Of a stretch of 64,000 nt of DNA, positions 8,257 to 17,327 are shown in pieces. Made by a program: the position numbers and the translations under genes. Position 1 is the first letter of the stretch. Each line of letters starts with the position of its first letter. The notes beneath the pieces were generated by a model that was given only the letters and a program-made list of their open reading frames with translations, was not told the origin of the DNA and made no database searches. The DNA comes from Dyella jiangningensis (lineage in GTDB: Bacteria > Pseudomonadota > Gammaproteobacteria > Xanthomonadales > Rhodanobacteraceae): positions 434,001 through 498,000 of the forward strand of contig CP007444.1 of NCBI GenBank assembly GCA_000632805.1, written 5' to 3'.

Positions 8257-10500
8257 TTACAACTGCGGGCGCAGCAGCGAACCGAACGTCAGATAGACCG
8301 AATTGTGTCCGCCCTGCGCGTAGCCGTAGCCGAGGAACAACGGACCCAGCGGCGTCTGTATGCCCAGGAACATGCTGCCTGCGTAGATCAGCGAGTCGAG
8401 TCGCACGTCGCTCTTGTCGTGCCAGGTGTTGCCCGCCTCCAGGCTGGCGCCGATGTACACGGGCGTGGAGAAGATGGCGTCCATCTTGCCCGTGCGCCGA
8501 TACAGCACCGCGCGCGCCAGCGCGGTCTGGTTGCCGTAGAGCGAGCGCTCGGAATAACCGGAGAGGTTCAAGAATCCGCCGAGAAAGCCCTGGCTCTCGA
8601 AGTAGGGCTTGTTGTCGAGCGAGCTGCTTGCGCGCACGCCGAGCAGCAAGCGATAGCGCCCGTCGGTGGGCCACAGGTCGGGCACCCAGTCGGCCACCAG
8701 GCGGGCGACGTCGTCCGTTACGCGGCCGCCCATGAACGGGCGATACATGTCGTAGTAGAGGTTGATGTGTGCGCCGCGCGAGGGGAATTGTGCGTTGTCG
8801 AGGCTGTCCCAGTCGGTGCCCACGCGAACGACGCTGTAGTTGCTGGCCTGACTCGGTGGAAACTCCACCGGTGAGCCGATGCGCAGATCGCCGCTGTCCT
8901 TGCCGCGGTCGACGGACGTCAAGAAGCGCCACGTGCTGGTCGGTGACCAGCCCGCCTCCAGCCCGAAGCTGCGGCGCTTGATGCGGTACTCGGCGAGCTG
9001 CTTGTCGCCGTTGTCGTCGAACAGCGGGAAATCCTCGTTGCGCAGCAACAGCGACGGCATGATGTATGCCGACGCGCCCTGGCCGAACGGTTGGTAGAAC
9101 TCGCTGGCCAGGCCGCCGATGCGGCCGGCCCACAACGTGCTGCGCCATTCGCCGCCGTAGCGGTTGATATTGGTGGCGTTGATTTCACCGGAAATCAGGT
9201 ACTCGCTGCGCCCCTGGAAGTCGTCATCGAGCTGGAAGCCGACCTTGCCGTAGATCGGTCCCCACGGTTTGTCGCGCGGCACGATCAGCAAACCCTGCTG
9301 CTCGCCGTCCTTCTGCAGGTGATAGTCGATCTGCTGGTAGTTGCCGCGGCCATAGATGCTGCCGATCTGTTCTTCCAGCTTTGTGGGATCGAATGGCTTG
9401 CCGACATCTTTTTCAAGCCGCTCCTCGACGTACTTGGCCGTATCGGTGTGCGCCGCATCCACCTTGAGGAATGACACCAGCGCGGGGTCGAACTGGCGCT
9501 GGCGATGACCGTCGACGAACTGCTGCCATTGCTCCGGGCCCACCGCCAGCTGGCGCAGGCGCGGCAGTGCCGCTTCCGCGGCGGCGCGCCCTATGGCAAT
9601 GGCTTCCTCGCCCCGATTGAATTCGCTGGCGCTCATGTCGCCCAGCCCGGGTTTGATGAGGATGTCATTCGGGCCGAGCGTATTGAGCTGGCGCTGGGTC
9701 TTCTCGTCCATCAGGGCGCTGACCATCTGGTTGAGCACCGCGACGGGGTTGCTCAGCTGTTCGCGCTTGAGCAGTGGCGAACCCACGTCGACCACGATGA
9801 GCTTCTGCGCGCCCATGCTGCGCATGACGTCGATGGGCACGTTGTCCATCAGGCCGCCATCGACCAGCAGCTGGTCGTCGACATTGGTAGGCGCAAAGGC
9901 ACCCGGCACCGACATGCTGGAGCGGATGGCCAGGGCGAGATCGCCCGATCCGAACACCACCGGCTTGCCGGCGACGATGTCGGTGGCTACAGCGCGGAAC
10001 GGAATCGACAGGTTGTCGAAGTTGTGCACGTCCCACGTGGAGATCAGCAGGCGCCGCAGCAGAAGCAGCAGCTTCTGGCCCTGCACCACGCCGGCGGGCG
10101 TGATGATGTGGCCGTTCTTGTAGCCGACCTCGAAGTTGAGCAGGTAGCGGTAATCGGCGTCCTTGCGGCGCATGGGCATTTCCATGCGCGCGGGGTCGTC
10201 GGAAAACAGGTCGTTCCAGTCCAGCGAGGTGATGATGCTGTGCATCTCCGCGGGCGTGTAGCCGGCCGCATAGAGGCCGCCAACGATCGAGCCCATGCTG
10301 GTGCCTGCGACACGGCAGACGGGAATGTGCTCGCGCTCCAGCACTTCGAGTACGCCGATGTGGGCTGCGCCACGTGCGCCACCGCCGCCGAGCACGACGC
10401 CGATGCACGGCGAAGTCGTGGCGGCGCTGGGCGCTTGCGCCGAAACGGAGAGGGAAGTGCACAGCAACAGCGAGGCGATCAGTGCGAGGCGGAGACGCAT
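8257..10500 (-). CDS. Patatin-like phospholipase with outer-membrane barrel (PlpD type)
   Basis: A 747-residue exported protein. The start at 10500 gives a signal peptide (LALIASLLLCTSLSVSAQA) with AAGGA 7 bases upstream. The N-terminal patatin domain carries the oxyanion motif GGGGARG at 38-44, the nucleophile motif GTSMG with Ser68 and the dyad DGG with Asp214, so the Ser-Asp dyad is intact. A POTRA-like linker (VDAAHTDTAKYVEERLEKD region) and a C-terminal barrel of the bacterial surface antigen (BamA/Omp85) type ending in LTFGSLLRPQL follow. This is the domain order of type Vd autotransporters such as Pseudomonas PlpD, in which the barrel places a secreted lipase A1 outside. The substrate is presumably phospholipid. 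It is likely a single-gene unit. Confidence 0.9.
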   Translation of the reverse strand: MRLRLALIASLLLCTSLSVSAQAPSAATTSPCIGVVLGGGGARGAAHIGVLEVLEREHIPVCRVAGTSMGSIVGGLYAAGYTPAEMHSIITSLDWNDLFSDDPARMEMPMRRKDADYRYLLNFEVGYKNGHIITPAGVVQGQKLLLLLRRLLISTWDVHNFDNLSIPFRAVATDIVAGKPVVFGSGDLALAIRSSMSVPGAFAPTNVDDQLLVDGGLMDNVPIDVMRSMGAQKLIVVDVGSPLLKREQLSNPVAVLNQMVSALMDEKTQRQLNTLGPNDILIKPGLGDMSASEFNRGEEAIAIGRAAAEAALPRLRQLAVGPEQWQQFVDGHRQRQFDPALVSFLKVDAAHTDTAKYVEERLEKDVGKPFDPTKLEEQIGSIYGRGNYQQIDYHLQKDGEQQGLLIVPRDKPWGPIYGKVGFQLDDDFQGRSEYLISGEINATNINRYGGEWRSTLWAGRIGGLASEFYQPFGQGASAYIMPSLLLRNEDFPLFDDNGDKQLAEYRIKRRSFGLEAGWSPTSTWRFLTSVDRGKDSGDLRIGSPVEFPPSQASNYSVVRVGTDWDSLDNAQFPSRGAHINLYYDMYRPFMGGRVTDDVARLVADWVPDLWPTDGRYRLLLGVRASSSLDNKPYFESQGFLGGFLNLSGYSERSLYGNQTALARAVLYRRTGKMDAIFSTPVYIGASLEAGNTWHDKSDVRLDSLIYAGSMFLGIQTPLGPLFLGYGYAQGGHNSVYLTFGSLLRPQL

Positions 10501-10677
10501 TGACGGTCCTTCGGACGCGTGATGGCAGCGAACCCCAACATCGCTGCAGGCACGGCATCGTAAGACATATCGAATGCAGCGTGTGTGCACGCACGCATGC
10601 GTCGTGCATGGCACGACGCTACACATTTCCGTCACAAAACTGTCTGCGGAACGCGGCCATGACACGCCGCGATGGCA

Positions 10678-12942
10678 TCACAGCATGCGCAGCATTTCCT
10701 TCAGCAGCGGCAGGCGACGCACGCGCACGGCGCTCACGCGGAACACGGCATTGGCCAGCGCAGGCGTCGCCGACGGCATGCCGAGGAAACTCGCGCCTGC
10801 GGGGTTGCCGTCGCCCGGCACGATGATGACATCGGTGGTGTCGGGCAGCTGCGCCATGCTGGCCAGCGGATAGTCCTTCCAGTTGTGCTGCTGGACCTGG
10901 CTGTCCTTGTAGGTCACCTGCAGGTTGAGCGCCGAGGAGAGCGCGTCCAGCGTGGCACCCGCGACCTGGCCTTCGAGGCCCGCCGGGTTGATGACGCGAC
11001 CCACGTCGACCGCGCATACCACGCGTTCGATATTGAGGCGGTCGCCCTGCAGCGAAGTCTCGATGGCATGCGCGACGTAGGCACCGTCCACATACCAGCA
11101 CGCGATGCCCAGGCCGTTCACCGTGCGCAGCCAGTTCTTCCACTCGATGCGGTCGGCCACCAGCCTGAGCACGTTGGCGAGGCGACCGGTATCGAGCACG
11201 CGATCGTTGCCCAGCGAAATCTGGCGTGGCTCGCCGATCAGGCGCAGGCGCGTGATCAGCGGGTCTTCCTTCAGCGAGTGCGCGATCTCGTCGACGAAGC
11301 TCTCGACGGCGAAAGCATTGCCCACGTGCGGCATGCCGCGAGCGAAGCCGCGCGGCATCACCGAGGGCAGGCCATACCAGTCGTTGCGCAGGTTGGGCAC
11401 CAGGCCCGCGGGCAGCTGGTGCGCATCGACCTCGGACACCCACAGGCGATTGTCCGGAACGCCGCGCTGCGCGAGCGCCGACGCGCTCGCCATGCGCTGG
11501 TTCCAGCTGACGATCTGGCGCTTGCCATCGAGCGTGGCGGAGAACTTGTGCACGCTGGCGGAGCGGTAATAGTCCTGCGCGAGATCCTCGTCGCGCGTCC
11601 ACATCAGCTTGACCGGCTTGTCGACTTCCTTGGCCAGCATCACCGCTTCGGCCACGTAGTCGTGATCGAGGCGGCGGCCATAGCCACCGCCCACGCGCGG
11701 CACGTTGATGGTGATCTGCGAGGGCGACAGGCCGGTAAGCCGCTGCACGACCTGCCACGCCTGCTGCGGTGCCTGCGTGGGCACCACCAGCGTGGCGCCG
11801 TCCTTGTCCACGCGGGCGACGCAGTTCATCGGCTCGGCGGTGGCATGCGCAAGCCACGGCTGCACGTAGGTGGCCTCGACGCGGCGCGCGGCTTTCCTGC
11901 CGGCCGTATCGACGTCGCCGTCGTTGCGCACGCGCGTGGTGGGCGCGGCGTTCTTGTCGTTGATCAGGTCGGCCGCCTGCTGTTCGAACCAGGCGCTGCT
12001 CTCGTTCTGGCTGCCGGCCTTCCATTTCAGCTTGAGCTTGGCGCGACCCTGCAGGGCGGCCCAGGTGTTCTCCGCAATCACCGCCACGGCAGGTGCGCGT
12101 ACCGTCTGCCCCAGCGCGATGCCTGCTTCAGGCTTGAGCTGCAGCACCTTGACCACGCCCTTTATGGCGGTGGTCTCGCTGGTATCCAGGCTCTCCACGC
12201 TGCCGTCGGTCCATGGGCAATGGCTGAGCACGGCGACGAGCGTATCGCCGGCATAGCTGTCGAGCGCAAAGACGGCCTGGCCGGTGACGATGGTGCGCGC
12301 GTCGACGTCGGCGGCCGGCTTGCCGATCAACGTGTAGCGGTCCGGCGTCTTGAGTGTCACGGGCGAGGTCGGCGGAGCGATCTTCGCGGCGGCTTCGGCC
12401 AGTTCGCCGTAGCCGAGCTTGCGGCCATCGGGCGCAATGATGAAACCGGCTTCGCAGCGCAGGCGATCCGACGGCACGCCAAGGCGTGGCGCGGCGGCCT
12501 GCAACAGCAGCCAGCGCGCGGTGGCGCCGATCTGGCGCATATCGGCCCATGCGGCCGGAATCGAGTCGCCGAGCCCGCCGGTCTGGTGGCCATAGATCCA
12601 GCGCGGCTTGCCGTTGTCGTCTTCCACGCCCAGGCCCATCGGCACCACGCTTACGCGGTTCCAGTCGGCATCGAGTTCGTCGGCGATGATGCGCGGCACG
12701 GCAGTGGCGGTGCCCGTGCCGGTATCCGGATCGCGTGCGCCGATGATCACGTTGCCATCGGCGTCGATGCGCACGTACGCGCCCAGGCCATACAGCGTGT
12801 CGCCGAGGAAAGCGGGCGGTACGGGCAGGTCGGCGGCTTCCGCCACGCGAATGCCGACGATGAGCGCGCCGGCGGTGCCGGCGAGCACCTGCAGGAAACG
12901 GCGGCGCGAGAGCTGCATGGTGTTGTCGTTCTGCTGGCTCAT
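10678..12942 (-). CDS. Molybdopterin-binding oxidoreductase subunit, IorB-like, lacking GxGE
   Basis: A 754-residue protein of the xanthine dehydrogenase family, closest in style to the beta subunit of isoquinoline 1-oxidoreductase. It has a twin-arginine signal (SRRRFLQVLAGTAGALIVG), so a folded complex would go to the periplasm. Family marks include GRDP-like GARDPDTGTGTATAVP near residue 70, the tandem large domains and GGGYGRRLDHDYVAEA. Known members end with a G-x-G-E motif carrying the catalytic Glu; here the corresponding stretch reads ASFLGMPSATPALANAVF (about 717-734) with no Glu. It overlaps the IorA-like gene by 4 bases (ATGA), a coupled pair. It may be an inactive or altered enzyme; the substrate is unknown. 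Confidence 0.85.
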   Translation of the reverse strand: MSQQNDNTMQLSRRRFLQVLAGTAGALIVGIRVAEAADLPVPPAFLGDTLYGLGAYVRIDADGNVIIGARDPDTGTGTATAVPRIIADELDADWNRVSVVPMGLGVEDDNGKPRWIYGHQTGGLGDSIPAAWADMRQIGATARWLLLQAAAPRLGVPSDRLRCEAGFIIAPDGRKLGYGELAEAAAKIAPPTSPVTLKTPDRYTLIGKPAADVDARTIVTGQAVFALDSYAGDTLVAVLSHCPWTDGSVESLDTSETTAIKGVVKVLQLKPEAGIALGQTVRAPAVAVIAENTWAALQGRAKLKLKWKAGSQNESSAWFEQQAADLINDKNAAPTTRVRNDGDVDTAGRKAARRVEATYVQPWLAHATAEPMNCVARVDKDGATLVVPTQAPQQAWQVVQRLTGLSPSQITINVPRVGGGYGRRLDHDYVAEAVMLAKEVDKPVKLMWTRDEDLAQDYYRSASVHKFSATLDGKRQIVSWNQRMASASALAQRGVPDNRLWVSEVDAHQLPAGLVPNLRNDWYGLPSVMPRGFARGMPHVGNAFAVESFVDEIAHSLKEDPLITRLRLIGEPRQISLGNDRVLDTGRLANVLRLVADRIEWKNWLRTVNGLGIACWYVDGAYVAHAIETSLQGDRLNIERVVCAVDVGRVINPAGLEGQVAGATLDALSSALNLQVTYKDSQVQQHNWKDYPLASMAQLPDTTDVIIVPGDGNPAGASFLGMPSATPALANAVFRVSAVRVRRLPLLKEMLRML

Positions 12943-13469
12943 GCGCGTGCTCCATTGGCAACACGCTTGATCGCGCGGCGCACGCGCGTCTGGCAGCCGC
13001 AGCGGCAGAGGTTGGGCAACTGGTCGATCTCGTTGTCGCTGGGTTGTGGATGGCGGTTGAGCAGGTCCACCGAGGCCATCAGCCAGCCGGGCGTGCAGTA
13101 GCCGCAGCCGATGGCGTTCTCGTCGATGAAGGCCTGCTGCAGCGGATGCAGCTTGCCGTCCGCGCCGGCGAGACCTTCCACCGTGGTGATCGATTTGCCG
13201 GCGACGTGGAGCATGGGGAGGGAGATGGCGGAGGCGAGCTTGCCATCCACCAGCACCAGGTCATAGCCGCCTTCGCCGTGCTCGCCGCTGTACTTGGTGC
13301 CGGTGAGGCGCAGCACGTCACGCAGGTACCACAGCAGCGGCATCTGGTCGTCGCCGGTGTGACGGTAAGGCCGGCCGTTGATCTCCAGATCGATCCCTTC
13401 GCGAATCTTCTCCGGCACGATGGTGCCGGTCGGACGGGGCGTGAGGATCTGGTCTTGCGCGTGCGCCAT
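12939..13469 (-). CDS. IorA-like iron-sulfur subunit with a degenerate plant-type cluster
   Basis: A 176-residue homologue of the small [2Fe-2S] subunit of molybdo-hydroxylases. The C-terminal cluster domain is intact: GCGYCTPG (Cys122, Cys125) and CRCGC (Cys155, Cys157, with an extra Cys159). The N-terminal plant-ferredoxin domain is recognisable (LRDVLRLTGTKY...LVLVDGKLAS), but the usual GCGxxxCGxC segment reads SGEHGEGGYD (61-70). All expected ligands are replaced, and the fourth Cys after VDG is also absent. The reading frame is open and otherwise well conserved, so this looks like an evolved loss and not a sequencing error. It lies upstream of, and overlaps, the molybdopterin subunit gene. 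No cytochrome subunit is adjacent. Confidence 0.87.
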   Translation of the reverse strand: MAHAQDQILTPRPTGTIVPEKIREGIDLEINGRPYRHTGDDQMPLLWYLRDVLRLTGTKYSGEHGEGGYDLVLVDGKLASAISLPMLHVAGKSITTVEGLAGADGKLHPLQQAFIDENAIGCGYCTPGWLMASVDLLNRHPQPSDNEIDQLPNLCRCGCQTRVRRAIKRVANGARA

Positions 13470-13520
13470 CGGTAAAGCTCTCCCTCGTTATCCCGTCATT
13501 GTCGCATTGCTGGGTGAACC

Positions 13521-14846
13521 TTACGAAGTCACCCGGCTGAACAGCCGTCGCCACACGATGTAGACAGGGATGCCGGCGGCCATGATCAGCAGGCCGATGC
13601 CGGTGTTCATCGGGCTGGCGCGCAGGCTCTGCACCATCACCAGGCCGATCATGGCAATAAAGATCAGCGGCAGCAGCGGATAGCCCGGCACGCGGAAATT
13701 GACCTCCGTCCCACCATGCCTGCGATACCAGAACAGGGTGCCCACGCCCACGGCACAGGCGAGCCAGTCGCCAAACGTGGCGTAGTCAAGCAGCTGGCTG
13801 TAGCTGCCGGACCATACCAGCACGATGGCCCAGCCCGAGAGGAGCAGCAACGCGATGTTCGGCGTGTGGTGCTTCGGATGAAGCTTGGCCACGCTGCGGA
13901 AGAACAGGCCGTCTTCGCCCATCACCTGCAGCACGCGAGCACCGGAAACCAGGGTGATGTTGCAGAATCCCAGCGCGGAAATTGCCACGCCCACGGCAAT
14001 CAGCTTCGCACCAGCGGTGCCGAATACGCGCTGCATGACATCGGCGGCGGGAGCCCGGCTGGCGGCGAGACCGGCATGGCCAAGTACGGCAAGATAGGCC
14101 AGATTGACCAGCGCGTACGCTGCGATCACCAGCAGCATTCCCATCAACAACGCGCGCGGCAGAGTGCGCTGCGGGTCGCTCACCTCACCGGCCAGATTGT
14201 TGAGATAGGTGAACCCGGAATAGGCAAACAGCACCGGTAGTGCCGCACCCATGAAGCCCACGTCGGCCGTCTGCGGGTCGGTGGCCAGAATGCCGTTGGT
14301 GTTGACGCCGGCCAGCAACAGGCCGCACACCACCAGCACCGCCACCGCCAGCAGCTTGAGCAAGGTGAAGAGGTTCTGGACTTGCGCGCCCAAGCGCAAG
14401 CCAAACAGGTTGATCAGCGCTACGAAGACCAGCGCGCCAATGGCCAGGCTCGTGGTGGCCGAGGCCGGCAGGCCGAATAGCGCGGTCGCGTAGCTGGCAA
14501 AGATGGTGGCGACCGCCGCCGTCGATCCCGAATAGATCACCAGCAGCATGCTCCAGCCGAACAGGAAGCCTGCCAGCGGTCCGAATGCCTCGCGCAGATA
14601 CACATAGCTGCCACCCGCGTGAGGGCGGCGAGCACCCAGCTCCGCGTAGCAGAGCGCGCCGATCAGGGTCAGCACGCCTGCGCCTACCCACATGAGAAGC
14701 AGCGACAAACCAGACGATGTGCGCATCGCCACGACGTAGGGATTCAGGAAAATGCCGCCGCCGATGATGCCGCCGACCACGATCATGGCCGCGTCCAATG
14801 GGCGGAGACGGCGAACGTAGCCGCCGGACGTCGTGGTATCGCTCAT
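13521..14846 (-). CDS. Amino-acid permease, APC superfamily
   Basis: A 441-residue polytopic inner-membrane protein with about 12 hydrophobic segments. The start at 14846 (MSDTTTSGG) is preferred because the first family motif follows at once: AAMIVVGGIIGGGIFLNP, the glycine-rich TM1 of APC transporters. YAELGARRPHAGGSYVYLREAFGP is the typical TM2-TM3 loop. This resembles the APA/LAT type antiporters and exporters of amino acids. The substrate cannot be read from the sequence. It is transcribed toward the IorAB-like pair with about 50 bp between the genes and could share read-through, but no functional link is evident. Confidence 0.88.
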   Translation of the reverse strand: MSDTTTSGGYVRRLRPLDAAMIVVGGIIGGGIFLNPYVVAMRTSSGLSLLLMWVGAGVLTLIGALCYAELGARRPHAGGSYVYLREAFGPLAGFLFGWSMLLVIYSGSTAAVATIFASYATALFGLPASATTSLAIGALVFVALINLFGLRLGAQVQNLFTLLKLLAVAVLVVCGLLLAGVNTNGILATDPQTADVGFMGAALPVLFAYSGFTYLNNLAGEVSDPQRTLPRALLMGMLLVIAAYALVNLAYLAVLGHAGLAASRAPAADVMQRVFGTAGAKLIAVGVAISALGFCNITLVSGARVLQVMGEDGLFFRSVAKLHPKHHTPNIALLLLSGWAIVLVWSGSYSQLLDYATFGDWLACAVGVGTLFWYRRHGGTEVNFRVPGYPLLPLIFIAMIGLVMVQSLRASPMNTGIGLLIMAAGIPVYIVWRRLFSRVTS

Positions 14847-14941
14847 GGAGCCCTGCAATGCGGATGGTTGCGGCGAGCATGGCGGTTGCCACTGCCCGCA
14901 GCAACCCCCGGTGGCGGCGACGCGCTGCGGGCCCCAAAGCA

Positions 14942-14971
14942 AAAGGCCGGCGCCTCGCGGCGCCGGCCTTT
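14942..14971 (-). terminator. Intrinsic terminator of the sedolisin gene
   Basis: A perfect 13-bp GC-rich stem (AAAGGCCGGCGCC / GGCGCCGGCCTTT) with a 4-base loop lies 23 bp past the sedolisin stop codon and ends in TTTTGCTTT on the minus strand. Confidence 0.85.
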
Positions 14972-14993
14972 GCATGACGTTGCGGGAGCGGCC

Positions 14994-16907
14994 TCAGAAC
15001 ACGCTGAGGAACAGCGCCAGGTTGGTGACGTTCAAGGTACCGATGCCGGCACCCGGGTCATAACCGGATACGCCCTTGTAGAACCAGTTGTCCCCCGCAC
15101 GGATGTCGTTGAAGGCCGAATACGGACCATAGCCGAACACGTTCTGCAGGAAGTAGATCTGCGGGTTCCACAAGCCGACGCGGCCGTGGGTCGACTGCTT
15201 CAGCAGTGCGCTGATGCCGTTGAGCTGCGGTGCCACGAAGCTGGTACCGCCTTCGAAGGTCAGCAGGCCCGGGCCGTCCAGCGACGACACGAAGCTGTAG
15301 CCCGTTTCCGGATCCGCGTTGAGCGACACGTCGGGCACGTTGCGGCCGCGATAGTTGGCCGGCAGCGTGTAGTTGATGCCGTACTGCGGAAGGTAAAGGG
15401 TCTGCTTCTTCTCGCTCTTGCGGATGCCCGAGGTGAACATCTGGTAGGTAGGCTCCTGCCAGAACACGCTCACGCCGCCACCGCCGCCCACCGAGAACAC
15501 ACCGCTCGTGAGGTCGATGCCGAGATAGGTCTGGAAATAGTTGTTGATGTAATCCCAGCCCCAGACCGATTCCTTGGTGAGCGATACCGACGGACCACCG
15601 CGGAAGCTATAGGTGAACGGCACCGTGGTGCCGCCGGCGGTGGTGATGTACGGATCGGAACCCGGTGCATCCGCGGTCAGCGGCGGCGGCACCGGATCGC
15701 TGGGCAGTCCGCCGAGGCCGCGCACGGTGTCGTACGCGCCGGAGTCGCCGGAGGTGGCGAACATCGAAATGCCCTGCGCCGCCGCTTCCAGGAACACCTG
15801 GTGGAAGGCACGCAGTTCATCGGTGAAGTCCACGCCGCCGTTGAGCTGCGGGAAGTAGAAGATCTCCGGCGAGCCCCAGCTCACCGACAGGCTGTCGACC
15901 TTGTTGTCCGACACGGCCTGGTTGAACACGTCGAAGAAGCCGGCGTCGGTGTTGGGCGCGTCATACACGATGATGTCCGCCCACGGCGCCAGGCCGCCCG
16001 ACTGTTCGACGTCCAGCGAGGTCTCGCCGGAACCCGCGGCGCCGCCGAGAACGCCGCCACCATCCACGTGTACCTGCGTGATGCGATTGGGCTTGACCGC
16101 CAGGCCGATGGCGCTCCAGTACGCATAGGCGTCGTCCGGCAGGAAGTCGGCCAGCGTCGCGATGCCGATCGTCGATCCCTTGCCGTTGACGCCCGCCTTG
16201 TAGAGCGGATTGACGTTGTAGCGGTTGGCGACGTCGCCCACGGTGAATTCGCCGGGCGTGCAGGTGGCCGTCGCATTGCCGGTGCAAGGGGTCGTCGCCG
16301 GCGCGGCCGCCGTGGAAGCGGTCCTGGCGAAGGTGTTGACCGTCGTGCCCTGCTGCGGGGCGTCCACCGCGCGCATGCGATGGGAGCGATAGCGCGCCTC
16401 GGTGCTCAGGCCCGAAGCCACCACCAGCGTGCCGCTGAGCGAGGAGGGCAGGGTTGGCGTCGCGCTCGGACGACGGAAGGTCGAGCCATCGCTGGCCTTG
16501 AAGTCGTGAATGGACGTCTGGAAGGCTTTATTGAACTGCCCCACCGTACCGTTCACCTTGATGGCGAGATGGTTGGGCAGCAGTTCTACCTGGGTCAGTC
16601 CGGCCTGCTTGATGAATGCCTGCGCCTTGCCGATATCGCTGGCGCTGGCGCCAAAGCGGTCGGCGAACTGGTCGGTGGTGAGAAAGCGGTGATAGTTGGG
16701 ATCGCCCTGTGTCACCGTACTGGCGATGAAGCTTTCCAGGGCGGCCTGGTTGCGCAGGCCAAGCACGAGGGTGACGCTGACCTTCTGGTTCTGGTCACTG
16801 GGCCCCAGATCCGTCGGTGAGTTGGCAGCGAATGCGGCGGTGGTGGTGCCGCACAGCAGCAGGGCCAGCGAAGCCGCCAGCGACTTGCGATGCAAGTTCC
16901 AATGCAT
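14994..16907 (-). CDS. Sedolisin-type serine carboxyl peptidase (S53), secreted
   Basis: A 637-residue secreted protease of the kumamolisin/sedolisin family. The start at 16907 has GGAG 9 bases upstream and gives a signal peptide (LAASLALLLCGTTTAAFAA). The pro-domain (about 35-200) carries the typical PNYHRFLT and AIKVNGTVGQFNKAF segments and is removed during acid activation in known members. The catalytic domain has Glu295 and Asp299 (GETSLDVE), the oxyanion Asp388 region (ATSGDSGAYD) and the nucleophile Ser556 in GGTSFVAP, so the Ser-Glu-Asp triad is present. The C-terminal Asp/Gly-rich DPGAGIGTLN fits the calcium site. It is monocistronic, with its own terminator. Secretion to acidic surroundings is inferred from the family. 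Confidence 0.93.
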   Translation of the reverse strand: MHWNLHRKSLAASLALLLCGTTTAAFAANSPTDLGPSDQNQKVSVTLVLGLRNQAALESFIASTVTQGDPNYHRFLTTDQFADRFGASASDIGKAQAFIKQAGLTQVELLPNHLAIKVNGTVGQFNKAFQTSIHDFKASDGSTFRRPSATPTLPSSLSGTLVVASGLSTEARYRSHRMRAVDAPQQGTTVNTFARTASTAAAPATTPCTGNATATCTPGEFTVGDVANRYNVNPLYKAGVNGKGSTIGIATLADFLPDDAYAYWSAIGLAVKPNRITQVHVDGGGVLGGAAGSGETSLDVEQSGGLAPWADIIVYDAPNTDAGFFDVFNQAVSDNKVDSLSVSWGSPEIFYFPQLNGGVDFTDELRAFHQVFLEAAAQGISMFATSGDSGAYDTVRGLGGLPSDPVPPPLTADAPGSDPYITTAGGTTVPFTYSFRGGPSVSLTKESVWGWDYINNYFQTYLGIDLTSGVFSVGGGGGVSVFWQEPTYQMFTSGIRKSEKKQTLYLPQYGINYTLPANYRGRNVPDVSLNADPETGYSFVSSLDGPGLLTFEGGTSFVAPQLNGISALLKQSTHGRVGLWNPQIYFLQNVFGYGPYSAFNDIRAGDNWFYKGVSGYDPGAGIGTLNVTNLALFLSVF

Positions 16908-17327
16908 GTTCAGTTTCTCCAAGGGTAGAAACGGTCGCACCGGTCGGTCGCGCCAGCGATGCACGCCACCCTCCCCGGCCAAGGCCGTGAGCCAAACGGT
17001 CGTGAACTCATTCCCCAACAGCCCAGGCGCCCCCTGAAGAACATCGCCCTGGCCACCGGAAACTAGCGCTCCGTCGACCTCCTGGGAAGTGGCTGATTTG
17101 ACGCAAGAAAATGCGAAACTTACGCGGGGCTTAGAGTTCGCGCGAAAGATATTGCGCCTACAACTTAAGGCCGAAAGAAGGGCGGCAAGGTGCGCCATGC
17201 CGGCAGGCGAACCGGACCAGGAGGCAGCTTCCGGGGCCCGGAGCCGTTTTGCGGCACAATAGAAGGGTTGTGCGTCGTGGACAGCCCTTGTTTCGACGCC
17301 GTAACCCCCGGAGTCGAAGCAGCCGCC
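16908..17327. other. Divergent intergenic region, sedolisin and fumarase
   Basis: 420 bp without a convincing gene. It must hold the divergent promoters of the sedolisin gene and the fumarase gene, but no strong -35/-10 pair could be picked out by eye. CACAAT at about 17257 is a possible -10 for the fumarase. No repeat of the families seen elsewhere in the window occurs here. Confidence 0.4.

Noticed and set aside
12939..13469. Loss of the IorA cysteines as a frameshift artefact.
   Set aside because: The frame is open through both sides with recognisable family sequence (TGTKY before and VDGK after) at the normal spacing, so no compensating shift is needed.
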